A stretch of 64,000 bases of DNA from Camelus bactrianus (GCF_048773025.1 NC_133566.1:8841501-8905500), one strand, 5' to 3'. Shown: positions 14,601 to 24,587, counted from the first letter of the stretch. Notes: generated by a model from the sequence alone, not told the origin. A program made the numbers and translations.

Positions 14601-17600
14601 CTTCTTCTTCGTTGTCCTTGCTGGACAATTGCAACTTTTCTTGGATATTTTCTGCCCCAGGATGAGAAGAAGGTAAACTCTCCTTAGCTGCAGAAAGAGA
14701 AATGATTGTTTTACGGTCATCACAGTAACTGCATTTCCTTTCCCAGTGGCTGCTTTAGGAATGAGCATGTGATGTAGCCCAGCCAATAAGATGCTAGGGG
14801 AAGTCTACGGAAGCGTCTGTTTCCTTCCTAGTTACAGAAAACATGCAGAGAGAAGCAGCCCTCCTCGCCTGCGGATATTGTCATGTGAGAAGATGATGCT
14901 TGGAGCTGCTGCTAATCAGCAGACCAGGAAAGGCGACATCAAACACCAGCAGCCTCACAGCTGAAGGAGGGACAGCATCTGGGATCCTGATGACATCACT
15001 GAACCTTCTAAACAATCCTGACTCCTGTTGCTGTAGCCACTGTTACTTAGGGCTCCTATTATTATTTGCAGCTAAAAGCATTCTGACAAATTTCCCAAGG
15101 TCTACAGCAGACCTCCTCCTTTCTATACTACTAGAAAGGCTTTCAGAAGCATGCCTGAGCTAGGTAGTCACCTCGTTCCCAATCATTCCTACAGCATCCT
15201 TTCTGCACCAACAAAATGAAACTCATAGATCCTGCAAAGTTCACTGGCACATCTTAGCCTTTGCACCGCTGTCCTTTCTGCCAAATGTAATCTTCAAAGA
15301 TGTTCCACCCACCAAACACGGCCCTTCTGCCTCCTTCCCTGGCAAACTTCTACTCGCTCTGCATGGCTTAGCTGACATCCTACACACTTTTAAAAAACTT
15401 CTTTCCTCACCATGGACTTGAAGTATTTGGCACATGTTAAATACCAATAAAAAATACATAAAGACAGTTACAAAGTCCTCGTGGGCTCTGGGACACAGTA
15501 AGCACAGAATAAAGTAAAGCCAATCATAAAAATGGTGATGACAGTAACAAGCTCCCGGAGGCCAGGAACTTTGCTTTTGACCTGTTTGCATTCTGTAACG
15601 TCAGAGTGGTGCTTACTACCTAAAACACACTTGATAGTCATCTGTTAAGTGGATGAATTAACAGATAAGAATGTTTTCTTTGAAAGTCCTGTTAAAAAAA
15701 AACAGACATTAACCAGGGGCAACTCTGTTGTGTTATGAGCACCTTGAAGACCAAAACTCTGTCTTTTCCATCTTTGTATTTCCTACAACAGAAGTTCTTT
15801 GCTTGATCAAGGTCTACCAAGTTAAAGGTGCCCTCATACAGTTCAGACTGAACAGCACGCGAGGGGTCACACCTAGGCAACAGTCGTCATTTTTTATGTG
15901 AAGCACTTCTGTGCTTTTATTACAATTTGTTGAGTCCTGAGTTGTGCTATTTGAATACTTATTATGACAATCCTTCAACTAATGGCAATAGAAAACCTTG
16001 TTCTAACAAAATATAGTTTCATGACAAGTATCCCCAAAAAAGAAGAAAACATCTGACTCTCATGAAGGCAGCATATCTCATTGTTTGCACTTCTGAGGAA
16101 TGAAATTGGTGAGAGAACCCTTGTTCGTGTAATGATGTGAAAAGTAACCAGTGCTTCTCAACAAGGCACTGCTTTCCTGACTTCTGCCCTATCACTAGGT
16201 ACCTTTAAAAAACAATCTCTTATTAGTATGCTGCACACTGGCCCAGCTGTGCAGTTCTAATTGTTGGCCATTTGTTTACAGCACCAGGAAGGTATTGCCA
16301 AGCTCCCAGTTTTAAAGACAATCACTTTTTAGTGAGACTAATCACTATGCAATAACTAGCATTTATTTACCCAATGTAATCCATTTGCTGTAAAAATTAA
16401 AGATCCAGTTCTGTAACAAGGCCAACTTGTTATAATGTTACAGGAAATGTACAACAAAGTAAAAAAAACCTGTTTTTCATATCTACACAAAGATGTAATA
16501 TGGGATTTAAGGGGCCATGATTAAACAAATGAAATTCTTTTAAGACAATATTGTCTCAGATTTTAAATTACCTACAATTAACTTCTTAAATACTTCTGAA
16601 TACTAGACCATTAAGAAAAAATTAATTAAAAAAATAAAAACATACATGAAATTTACACACTGGCTTTCATCACTGCCCTTTCATTATCAAAATTTCCTCA
16701 ATCTTACTTCCGTATCTATGGTGGGCCCAACAACAGTAACTTATTACCAGAACTCTGTCCTAGGTCGCTATTTTGAGGGGAAGTATTCGGTATCTTTCCG
16801 GCTCTGTAGTCGACAATCAGTTGGTAAAGGCTATGTATAAAGTGATAAATAAATATTAGTACTTGAATGCTAATATGAAAAACAATTACCAAATATATTA
16901 AGTTCTTAGATTATTTCAGACAATATCAGAGGTAATATCAAAACTTCAATTGTCCCATATATTTCAAATTTGTACAATCTACACTTTTAAATTTAGGATG
17001 TATACTTAAAAAGGAAAAAAAGTAAGGTGAAGTAGTCATGAACTGAGGGCAGTACAGCTCAGTAAAAGTTAACTAGAGCGACCCTGACATACGGAAAGTA
17101 TCTCGAACTCAGAAGTCCCAGCTCTATAAGCAACAGCTATTTGTTCCTGGACAAGGTGCTTCTCTTCAGCTCAAAGTCTCCCTTTATAAAACTGGGATCT
17201 TACTGTCAGGCAGTTAGTTATTAATACTCGTAAGAGTATTAGGAAGATTTAATGAGATAATGTATCCCCCAGATGCTCAGAGAAACAGTGGAAGAATGGA
17301 ATAATTTGTTCTTGAACTTTAATGCTGGAACTATTTGAGAATCCCAAATAAAACCCAATGTGTGTTTTTTTCATAGGTGTAACATCTAAATGTGGCAGTT
17401 TTCAGAAAATGTTACAAATTACGGTGACTAGCTGTTCTTCGTGGTTTATAATTCAGGGCACCTCAGCTACTATATAACTTGTAGTTAAACTTATTTATAA
17501 ATATATGACCTCATACAAGCATATGTATGAGAACTAAACAAGCTGTCACTCTTAAGTTTACGTGTCCATCGCCACGAAGACCGCGGAAACTGGATCAGCA

Positions 17601-20600
17601 CAGGCATCCCGGGAGCAGAGGTCAATCATGACCCGACTGCAGGACCAGTTTCTTTTTCCTTTTCTTCTTTTAAAAATTTTATTAAAGGTCTTTAGAGAGC
17701 AACATCCAGACCCCAGACCCAGCTGCCGAAGAGATCCTGTTAAAACCAGTTTTAGTACCAATGCTGCAGCAACAGAATCAAGGGAAACAAGAGAATGATT
17801 AGAATGCCCTCGCCCTGCCCCAATGCCTTGTGGGAGAGGACTGTCACTGTGATCTTAGGCAATCCCTTAGGTTCTTGGAAAATTCAACAGCAAGATTACA
17901 GAAGAAAGTCCCCAAAGGAAAATACAGGATTTTCTGCTCTACTAAACATTTTAACACCCAAACAACTAGTTAGAAAAATCAGATATGTGACATTATTTGT
18001 ACCCCATGCATTGGGGTTACACTGGAATGAAATGGAGAACAGCAGGACCCTAAGGATAAACACCTTACAAACCCTGAGATAAAGAACCCTGTGCCCACTG
18101 CTCCATCTCACTAGTCTGGCCTTTTGCTGGTTTCCAGCTGATGATGTGGAGGGTCTCACTGCCATCCCCAAAGTGCCTGCTCCCAACTAGGAACTCTCAC
18201 CTGTCACGTAACAAGTAACAGTTAGGTCATTTTCAACCTCAGTTTAGACAGAACTGGCACTTTAATGTAAACACTTACTGTTCAAAACCATTACAATAAG
18301 CATATTCTTCAGCAGTCCGTCCGTGTGAATCTAGCGAATCGGCATTAACACGTTTCTCAAGAAGCAGCTTGACTATGTCCGGTGAGTCATGATACACAGC
18401 AAGTATGAGTGCTGATCTAAAATAAAAGAGACAACTTCACCCTTAGGAACTTAGTTAGCTTAACTTAAACAGTTAATTTGATCTATTTTACCAAGTTAAT
18501 ATCCTGCCCACCCCTGGAGAACTGACCATTTACATGCTTGAGTGCTCATCTTTGCAAACTACCTCCAAGGCTAAAACAGAGGGACAAAAAAGAAGCCTCC
18601 TGTCCTACTTGGGTAGCACATAGTAGAAGTTGCTAATTTAAAGTCCTCTGATGGAGAAGGATGCTGAGGTCACTTATCTGAAGTAGGTAAAGATTTAAAT
18701 AAAGGATTCCCCATTTCTTCCCTCGTCTGAAATACAATACTTTAAAATCAGCTAGAGGTCAGGTAAGGAGAAGCTGTTTGCAGGCTGAAAACAGTAATAT
18801 GAATAAAAAAGGCAATAAAAATAGTCACGGCTGCAGTTAATCACGCTGAGAAGCATGTGCCCGGCACTAACCTGAACAGTCTACGCATGGTCTTTCTTAG
18901 GCACAACCCCCCTTGAAGGATGTACTACGACCCTCCTTTACGTGACAGGAAACATACTGGTTGGTGATAAGTCATGTCCCCCAGGTAACACACCTGGCCA
19001 GCAGGAGAGCTGGGAATTCAAACTCGTCTGACTCTAAAGCCCAGCTCTTTCCTCTTTATCATCCACCTAAGACTTGTCTTCTTTAAAGGGAATGTTTATT
19101 CAATAATTAAAGCTATTTTTCTTCCTTCTACCGTTATCAATTAAAAATAAAAACATCAAACTGTACTTGAAATGAAAAAGGATAAAAACTGACAAGCCCA
19201 CAGTATCTGGTCATAGTTACTCTCTTAGAGATACTCACTCAGTGATAACCTAATAACATCAGTATCCTTCAAAGAAAGTAATTTAAAGCAGAGTCATCCA
19301 AAAAGCAAAACAAACTCCTCTTTGTTTAATATGCATCTTTTAAGAAAAAAATATATACCAAGAAGAGGTTAAAACAAATTATAAAAGAATGAAGAAATTC
19401 AACAGTCTCATAAGGTAAATAAAAACTAGAGTCCATACTAATAAAACTAAAATGAAACCCCTGAACTATTTTAAGACTGTATGACCAAAAAAATCAGGTT
19501 GCAAATTACATCAGTCACTATCATAAAGGAAGATGAATCCTGCTGCATACTGTTCTTTGTGACACCAGGCAGAATAATTGCTTTTCTACCTAACTGATGA
19601 TGTGTTGATTCTAACTTAATCCTTTTCTTATTAAGTTAATCTTTCTGATTGGCTGTTACTATTCTAGAACAACATTAAGATTAAACAAAAAGAGAGAGAG
19701 AGAGAGAACAAACTATTGTACCTTTGCAGCTTGTCAACTGCATGTACATTTGCCCCGTTCTCCATCAAAAATTTGACCATTTCTTCTTTGTTCTTCCTGA
19801 CGGCGAGTAAAAATGGTGTCATGTTATACTGTAAAACAGTAAAAACAGTTGACAATGTACAAAATTACATATAAATTTCAAAACTGAACTTAAAAACTTA
19901 AATCTTTGAACTTAAACATACACTATAAAGTAAATAAAAAGTAGCCCCTTCTTCCTCGCCGCTCTGTGCTCCTTCTCTTTAAAAGGTTCCTCCTTGACCT
20001 CATCCAAAGTTTCCCTGTGAAGTCACTCTCTGAAACCCACTTCAGACATTTGCTGGTTCCAAGAACCTTCGCTTCTATTGCAGCGTGTGTCAGGCATTCT
20101 CTAGTTACCTTACTGCTCAACTACTACTCCCGACACTAAACACTGCTCCAGAGAGAGAACCATTTAGCTGCCAAATCAACTACATTTCTAAGGAGCCACG
20201 CTGAGGAGAAAGATACCATACTGTCTGCAACATGCATAACCTATCCAATTACAACTACGACTGATCTCATAAAGCTTGCAGACATTCCAATGGGAATATG
20301 ACTACCTGCATGTAAAGAAAAAGTTTTTCTTAAACCAACTTATAAATTCTAATTTGAAAAATTCCATCCCACTCTTAGGGATTATTATAAAATATGAAGT
20401 AGACTATAAATTAACATAGACTATCTTTAAAATCTTGAAATATTTATCAAAATATACAACAGGAATTGTAAATTCAAATGCTTACAGAGGCAACATAGGT
20501 GGCCCGAGTAAGTGAAGGTCACAAGTGAGGACAGCAAACTGGAGAACACACCCCCCACCGAGAAGGGGCCACCTCTGCAGACCACAAAGGCCTGGGCTCA

Positions 20601-21771
20601 AGGGGAACCAGATTTGATTCTTTAGGAGAAGTTCTGAAGTGTAGATTTCTGCACAAGTCTCCTAAATTTTAAATGTTGACTCAATGTGTGGAGACAAACT
20701 GAACATATCCAGGGCCATGTTTAGTCTATAGCCCACTTGTGTTTTTATGTTTGCTGTGTTTCCAAACAGTTGGGTATAGATCAACTATTTGTATGTAAAA
20801 CCTTGCCTTTCTTTAGAATCATACGTCTTACACACAAAAACACTGGGCCCCAACATGTAATAAAGATTGTGATTAAGACTCATAATACCCACTTCAAGAA
20901 TGTTTCCAATGCCTACTAAAACTACAATCTATCTGTATCGAATTCTCCCTGATTGTTAATCAAATGGATAATTAGGATTAAGGATTAAGAGGTATAAACA
21001 ATCAGGCATAAAATAAGGTACAAGGATGTACTGCACAACATGGGGAATAGAGCCAATAGTTTATAATAACCGTAAGTGGAGCATAACCCTTAAAAATTTG
21101 TGAAACACTCAACTGTATACCTGTAACATATAATATAGTACATCAACTATACCTCAATTAAAAAAATATATTGTAAGATAAATACACTTTAAAAAGGCTC
21201 ATGATAACTGCTTCAAGAATTTTTCCAATGCCTACTAAAACTACAATCTACCTGTATCTAATTCTCCCCAATTGTTAATCAAATGGATAATTAGTTCATG
21301 AGATGGCCGAAACTAAATTATTAGAACAATTCCAATTTGTTACTAATGTCATGGGCCTTGATGTTTAAAACTGCCATCTTGCATGGTATACTTATATATA
21401 ATGCAATATAACTTAGCCATAAAAAAGAATGAAATAATGCCATTTGCAGCAACATGGAAGGACCTAGAGATTAACATACTGAGTGAGGTAAGTCAGAAAG
21501 TGAAAGAGAAATCCCATAGGATATCACTTAACGTGTGGATTCTAAAAATGCGATACAAATGAACTTATTTACAAAACAGAAATAGACTCACAGACATAGA
21601 AAACAAACTGATGGTTACCGAAGGGGAAAGGGGGTGGAAGAGGAATAAATTAGCAGTTTTGGACTAGCAGATACAAATTACTACATATAAAATACATGAA
21701 CAACAAAGTCCTACTGTATATACTACAGGGAACTATACTCAATATCCTGTAATAAACCATAATGGAAAAGA

Positions 21772-21805
<34 letters not shown>

Positions 21806-24587
21806 CTAAGAATGTATATATAACTGAATAATATATATAACTGAGTAACTATATATATAACTGAATGAGAATATACATAACTGAGTAAGAATATATATAT
21901 AACTGAACAACATATATATAACTAAGAATGTATATATAACTGAATAAGGATATATATAACTGAATAAGAATAAATATAACTGAATCACTTTGCTGTACAC
22001 CAGAAACTATCACAACACTGTAAATCAATTAGACTTTAATTTTAAAAAAAAACTGTCATCTTGATTATGCTAGAGCTCAGTGAATCTAACAGATATATTG
22101 CAAAAGTCCGTTACACAGCTTTAACCAAAAGAAAGCTCATGATTTCCTATTATAGCGATCAGAAAAACCCTGTTGACCTAATGACCTGGATGGGAACAAA
22201 AGGTGCAGTATCTTTAAAGGGTCCGACTCTACTTATTGAATCCCTCACCACAAGCAAGTTTCTAAGACTGTCTGAGAGCCACTGAATGATCAGTGGTTAG
22301 AAAGGAAAAGGAGCTATTCTTCCAGGCAATAGATACTGCCAGTAATATTGCCAATAAACTCCTCAGTCACAGAGGAAGAGACGGGTAAAAGTCAGGCTAA
22401 CATGGCTGGAAAGCAGAGCACTGAAAGCAGTAGCATCTATCAAACCCCCGCTCTTCCAGAGATGTCTTATTTTTGAGATCTGTGAATTTACATGCATTAC
22501 ACGAATCCATTCAATAGTCCTTAACCAAGGCTTGTATCAGAATCTCAGGGAAGTATTTCTAAATACCTGCGTCTAGACCTGAGTACATTTATTCAATCAA
22601 AATCTTCAGGGGAGAGCCAGGAGAAAAAGCAGGAGGACCAGCTGCGCCATCACTTGATCCCCACCTACAGCCACAGCCCCGCAGGGGAGCTGCACCAGGC
22701 TGAGCGTGGAAGACCCCAAGGTGAAGGTGTACGTGGAGGGCCATGTGGCCACCAGCACAAGTGAATGCCCCTGCTGGCTGTCAAACAGGACCTGACCTCA
22801 CTTGCCCAGATTCGAGAACCTGGGATCCTGGGGTGCTCAGGGCCTGTGGCTTGCTGCCTCCCCTGCCCAGGTGCAGTCACCCAGCTCCCCCTGCTGGGTA
22901 CTGGGTTCCTTCCTCCTCCCACCCATCCCCAGGCAGGCACCCAGCCCCTGCCATCACTTCACTCCCCGCAAGCCTTCATCTTCTGTAGGCTCTGAGCCTA
23001 CCACCCACTCCCAGGCACTTCCTAATGGGAAGCTGTTCCTTCTGGGGTACAAGTGTGGCTGGGAGACAGAGCTCTGCCCTTTCTGTGGGCACTACCTCTA
23101 GCCTCTGGCCTTGGCTTTGGAGTTGTTTCCATGATAACAGGGCCTGATGTATTGTATTCAGTAAACATATTACTATAAATAAAACACCTATAGCTAGAAA
23201 AGACCCTGTATTTCAAATATCTTGTAAATAAAGTCAGTTGAGCTGTACCTTGTTTATCGCCTCGATATTTGCATCATAGCGGAGCAGCTCTGCTGCAACT
23301 GATGTATTTCCAGCCAAGACGGCGTAATGCAGAGCAGTGTTTTGAAAGTCGTCCACAAGATTTGGGTCAGCACCCTGTTCCAGCAGGATACTGACACACG
23401 CTTCTTTCCGGCATTGTACAGCCTGTTGGTATCGCAGCAAGAAACAGACTGTAAGTGCCAGGCATTCCAAGTTAACATTCCTCAAGTCCCAGCAGTTCAT
23501 TATATTTAAAACAGGTAAATTCATTTTTATTCTAAGTAATTAAATCAAATCCATCTCACGTGGACACGGTTGGCTGCTACACACCTTGATGAGAGCTGTC
23601 TTGCCTTCCTTGTCACGAGCATTCAGATCACAACGCCACCCTATAAGGAGAGTCACCACTGGTGACTGGCCACTCGTGCAGGCTAAGTGTAGGGCAGTCC
23701 TGCGAACGTAAGAGGACTGTTTAGGAAATTAGAGCATACTAGTTCAAAGATACAGTTACTCACGTAATTGTAAACATTCAACAGCATGCTATTCCTACCC
23801 CTTTAAAACTAACATTTAGTCTTCTTAGTTCTTTCTATGGGGAAAGAACAGTATTTATTAGCTCTTATTACTCACCACATTAATGGAAGAACTACCTGTT
23901 TGAATAGAAAGGGCATGCCGTTGAGATTCAGCTCAGCTTGGGTCTGACTTCTACTTTAACACTGTCACTTATTAGCTCTCAATTAGCCTGTCTGTGCCTC
24001 AATTTCCTCATCAACAAAATGGGCATGAAGTAGTAGTTATCTTACAGGACCCCACTGTGATGCTTAAATGAAAAGCTATGCAAAATGTCTGGCAGTTCCT
24101 TGCACAAAATAACAGCTCAATAATTGTTAGGTAATATTATAATTGTTACCATTACTATTTTACAAAGACAACATTTCAATTCAGTAAAATGATAGTATAT
24201 CTACTTTGCTGCTGCAAGGATGCGAGAGAACACTGTACTTCAATGATTCTAACATGCTCATTGTCTCACACTTCAACATCTCTGACATGGGAAGGCAATT
24301 TAAAATTCATGTCTTACAACCTTATTTGGCAGCTCCTCCCAGGCCCGCCCCGCCCTGCCCCGCCGCTGTTACCTGTTGTTCCTGTCTCTGCTGTGTACGA
24401 AATTCTTCTTACGTAACAGCAACACCTCCACTGTGTCCAGATCGCCAAGATATGCGGCTTTGTGGAACTTCTTTAGTTCGTGCTTACGGATGGGATACCT
24501 AGGCACGGGGTGCTCATGATCCCTGCGCTCTCTCTGACGGGCGCTGAAGCCCACCCAGCTCACAAACTTAGCGAGTCTCTTCTTCAT
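1219..24587 (-). CDS. ANKRD26: ANKRD26-like gene, 5' half, 17 coding exons
   Basis: A split gene read right to left, starting at the ATG at 24,587 and running off the left edge. The 17 exons described separately join in phase with no stop, giving about 666 codons. Residues 73-237 hold five ankyrin repeats (TALHLA, TALIKA, TALHYA, TPFLLA and SALILA starts) and half of a sixth. Residues 278-666 are a polar, acidic and serine-rich linker. Short stretches recall the human ANKRD26 linker as I remember it: EETTKP, SALGL, ESISE, KDSVPNKAGEMK. Full-length ANKRD26 is about 1,700 residues with a long coiled coil, so at least half is missing here only because the window ends. Known family roles are at the plasma membrane and centrosome distal appendages, in signalling and adipogenesis; human 5' UTR variants cause thrombocytopenia 2. 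The N-terminal 70 residues are diverged, so a camelid paralogue or an ANKRD26/CCDC144-type duplicate is possible. The intact frame argues against a pseudogene in this half. Confidence 0.9.
2232..2610. mobile_element. hAT-like MER fragment (tentative)
   Basis: Begins with a gttctcaa-type end and includes a ttctcaataatttttaa...aaaactttt stretch like the ends of Charlie-group non-autonomous DNA transposons. Old and diverged; exact family not assigned. Confidence 0.35.
2647..2718. repeat. (CA)n/(GA)n microsatellite
   Basis: About nine CA units followed by an interrupted GA tract of roughly 50 bases inside an intron. Confidence 0.95.
2745..2865 (+). mobile_element. camelid Vic-1 tRNA-derived SINE
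   Basis: tRNA-like head with A box (ctctgtggtagagca) and B box (ggttcaatcc style), then a taaataaa tail. The head matches the Vic-1 consensus found in camelids. Confidence 0.85.
3255..3327 (-). CDS. ANKRD26: ANKRD26-like exon 16
   Basis: 73 bases: PAVGVKDSVPNKAGEMKN then LQTFKS plus one base. KDSVPNKAG is a family signature. An inner acceptor (ctgcag) seven bases in would break phase, so attcag|CCT was chosen. Confidence 0.92.
3391..3482 (+). mobile_element. camelid Vic-1 SINE
   Basis: Starts with a G run, then tagctcagtggtagag and a degenerate B box, ending in an A12 tail. It lies between exons 16 and 15 of the ANKRD26-like gene. Confidence 0.85.
3510..3538 (-). CDS. ANKRD26: ANKRD26-like exon 15, micro-exon
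   Basis: Only 29 bases: two bases completing an asparagine, then STEKYPHLK. The human ESPERYLHLK segment corresponds. Acceptor tttag|A, donor AAG|gtaaaa. The phase match on both sides supports it despite its size. Confidence 0.87.
3539..5966. other. intron with MER5A copy and pyrimidine-rich DNA
   Basis: Intron 14. It holds a MER5A copy (listed apart) and a C/T-rich stretch around 5,590-5,740. Otherwise nothing is recognised. Confidence 0.5.
5018..5148 (+). mobile_element. MER5A (hAT-Charlie MITE)
   Basis: Contains agcttgttagaaacgcag and tccccaggtgac...tttgagaaactcc, the inner and right-hand parts of the MER5A consensus. Confidence 0.75.
5967..6060 (-). CDS. ANKRD26: ANKRD26-like exon 14
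   Basis: 94 bases: SISEIQLLNC, then LSGAAGRGEKNTLNGQIE plus one base, matching the human SISE...LAGAA..KEKN order. Acceptor aacag|A, donor AAA|gtaagt. Confidence 0.92.
6440..6530 (+). mobile_element. L1 3' end, short
   Basis: actgaattgctttgcagtac then ttataaactgactacacttcaataaaa: the last 80 bases of a cetartiodactyl-type L1 3' UTR. Confidence 0.75.
7565..7795 (-). mobile_element. MIR SINE, antisense
   Basis: Shows ctgagaggtaggtatcagta, caagatcccacagtgggtcag and the ctgacttcaaatacagtgct end, a MIR core in reverse. Intron 13 (6,061-8,540) otherwise shows nothing recognised. Confidence 0.7.
8541..8602 (-). CDS. ANKRD26: ANKRD26-like exon 13
   Basis: 62 bases: TTSALGLEEKEDVESPLDSE, matching human SALGLGQEEDIESPWDSE in order and spacing. 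Acceptor tgtag|G, donor GAG|gtgctg. Confidence 0.92.
8868..8958 (-). mobile_element. camelid Vic-1 SINE, antisense
   Basis: Reverse complement of the tRNA head: gggaattgaacccaggacct (B box), then cattgagctataccctcccc (A box and 5' end). Confidence 0.88.
9011..9140 (-). CDS. ANKRD26: ANKRD26-like exon 12
   Basis: 130 bases: EETTKPKTGGKENGTRTINS to VDGVHKSDRG plus one base. It is a clear counterpart of the human EETTKP...KKENG segment. Of two possible donors (gtggta or gtaagt three bases on), gtaagt keeps phase with exon 13. Confidence 0.92.
9640..9875 (+). mobile_element. L1 3' end
   Basis: Ends with gatcactttactgcacacct and tgtacaacaactacatttgaattaaaa, an L1 3' UTR terminus. Lies in intron 11. 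Confidence 0.75.
10419..10606 (-). CDS. ANKRD26: ANKRD26-like exon 11
   Basis: 188 bases, 62 full codons from EAEDGVLKPGTSTFFEDNN to AVLGVTE. Asn- and Pro-rich with no fold visible. FFEDNNS recalls the human LFEDRDS segment. Acceptor ctacag|C, donor GAG|gtaagt. Confidence 0.9.
10694..10754 (-). CDS. ANKRD26: ANKRD26-like exon 10
   Basis: 61 bases: KVRHPRFAKLIQAWEEPMIN plus one base. It starts in phase 0 after exon 9. Acceptor ctctag|A, donor ACA|gtaagt. Confidence 0.87.
10755..13429. other. AT-rich intron 9 with small repeats
   Basis: Holds a short MIR piece (about 10,845-10,905, plus strand), TA-rich low-complexity DNA at 11,690-11,795, an imperfect 49-base tandem duplication at 12,299-12,397, and A-rich runs at 12,890-12,990 and 13,252-13,277. 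No exon seen. Confidence 0.6.
13430..13499 (-). CDS. ANKRD26: ANKRD26-like exon 9
   Basis: 70 bases: ISPKHDIDDSRPPSDG to LDLAPK, echoing the human DDSWP...DLNFD stretch. Acceptor caaag|T, donor AAG|gtaaag. Confidence 0.88.
13590..13815 (+). mobile_element. MIR SINE
   Basis: Reads gggagccaggctgcctgatg, aaactacagttgcc, a ttgttgtggggactgtatgagg-like core and acagtaggacactcaa; near full length. Confidence 0.85.
13878..13929 (-). CDS. ANKRD26: ANKRD26-like exon 8, small exon
   Basis: 52 bases. The leading AG completes a lysine, then ISVIKVAPRFEDICVS. The other two frames contain stops, so the phase match to exons 7 and 9 is a real test and it passes. Acceptor aatag|A, donor CAG|gtagga. Confidence 0.8.
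14535..14687 (-). CDS. ANKRD26: ANKRD26-like exon 7, acidic linker
   Basis: 153 bases encoding KESLPSSHPG to MDSVKNVEQK, with an acidic NEEEVVVELG core. It is preceded by a good acceptor (ttctgcag) and followed by A|gtaaga. Reading frame and phase are intact. Confidence 0.86.
14688..16747. other. intron 6: old interspersed repeats
   Basis: 15,100-15,640 resembles L2 (cctttgcaccgctgtcctttctgccaa, then cctccttccctggcaaact). 14,740-15,070 looks like a diverged repeat I cannot name. The rest is plain AT-rich DNA. Confidence 0.45.
16748..16830 (-). CDS. ANKRD26: ANKRD26-like exon 6, end of ankyrin domain
   Basis: 83 bases reading LYQLIVDYRAG to SDLGQSS. The HxxLIxDY pattern is the conserved capping helix after the last ankyrin repeat (human: HQLISEYKEE-like). 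Acceptor atag|C, donor CTG|gtaata. Phases match exons 5 and 7. Confidence 0.88.
17060..17275 (+). mobile_element. MIR SINE
   Basis: gtctccctttataaaactggg then tattaggaagatttaatgag match the MIR 3' half. Intron 5 otherwise shows nothing recognised. Confidence 0.7.
18279..18416 (-). CDS. ANKRD26: ANKRD26-like exon 5, ankyrin repeat 5
   Basis: 138 bases: SALILAVYHDSPDIVKLLLE through HGRTAEEYAYCNGFE. The TAEEYA ending is the half repeat that closes the ankyrin domain in this family. Acceptor tttag|A, donor ACA|gtaagt. Confidence 0.93.
18895..19080 (-). mobile_element. MIR SINE, antisense
   Basis: ggtaacacacctggccagca, gctgggaattcaaactcg and tctgactctaaagcccagct are the MIR 5' half in reverse. 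Intron 4 otherwise shows nothing recognised. Confidence 0.7.
19722..19828 (-). CDS. ANKRD26: ANKRD26-like exon 4, ankyrin repeat 4
   Basis: 107 bases: 35 codons and two bases, YNMTPFLLAV to VHAVDKLQ. Acceptor tacag|T, donor AAAG|gtacaa. The last AG joins the A of exon 5 to make arginine. Confidence 0.93.
19829..20875. other. intron 3, left part
   Basis: No repeat family or exon recognised; ordinary AT-rich DNA. Confidence 0.4.
20879..21294 (+). repeat. 97-base direct duplication flanking an L1 3' end
   Basis: Copies at 20,879-20,975 and 21,198-21,294 share accaatgcctactaaa-type sequence through atggataattag, about 90% alike by eye. Between them lies about 220 bases of L1 3' end (gtacatcaactatacctcaa then an A-rich tail). 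The flanks are far longer than a normal L1 target duplication. Confidence 0.85.
21390..22050 (+). mobile_element. L1 3' end with internal minisatellite
   Basis: Starts at the end of ORF2 (aatgccatttgcagcaacat, then gtcagaaagtgaaagagaa) and runs to tgctgtacaccagaaactat...agactttaatttt. A (TG)n tract and an AT-rich tandem array split its 3' UTR. Confidence 0.9.
21775..21985. repeat. (TG)n plus tatataactgaa minisatellite
   Basis: About 14 TG units at 21,775-21,803, then roughly eight diverged copies of a 20-25 base unit with core tatataactgaataa. Confidence 0.93.
22605..23185 (+). other. GC-rich insertion in intron 3, possible retrocopy
   Basis: An abrupt change from AT-rich intron to about 60% GC, then back, with ataaataaa near its right end. 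Short open pieces occur (QEKKQEDQLRHHLIPTYSHS near 22,625, VEDPKVKVYVEGHVATSTS near 22,705 in another frame). This would fit a decayed processed copy of a host mRNA with its 3' UTR, but no parent is recognised and no clear poly-A tail or target duplication was found. Confidence 0.35.
23249..23422 (-). CDS. ANKRD26: ANKRD26-like exon 3, ankyrin repeats 2-3
   Basis: 174 bases, exactly 58 codons, from AVQCRKEAC to ANIEAINK. It holds ILLEQGADPNLVD and NTALHYAVLAGN, near-identical in style to human ANKRD26 and POTE repeats. Acceptor aacag|G, donor AAG|gtacag. Confidence 0.94.
23585..23699 (-). CDS. ANKRD26: ANKRD26-like exon 2, ankyrin repeat 1
   Basis: 115 bases. The first base completes the arginine split with exon 1, then 38 codons from TALHLACTSG to GKTALIK. 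This is the first full ankyrin repeat, with the start of the second. Acceptor cgcag|G, donor AAG|gtgtgt. Confidence 0.92.
23920..24135 (+). mobile_element. MIR SINE
   Basis: cctgtctgtgcctcaatttcc, tcatcaacaaaatgggcatg and ataacagctcaataattgtt: a nearly complete MIR in intron 1. Confidence 0.9.
24373..24587 (-). CDS. ANKRD26: ANKRD26-like exon 1, start codon and N-terminus
   Basis: 215 bases: 71 codons plus two bases. The protein begins MKKRLAKF and passes through a basic stretch to KKFHKAAYLGDLDTVEVLLL, the pre-ankyrin helix pair typical of the family. MKK start and HKAA motif match ANKRD26, ANKRD7 and POTE relatives. The donor is AACAG|gtaaca. The ATG context is weak (C at -3), but no other start fits between it and the promoter. 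Confidence 0.9.

Noticed and set aside
17558-18186. Several 67-96 codon frames between exons 6 and 5
   Set aside because: They lack splice signals in phase with the gene and resemble no known protein.
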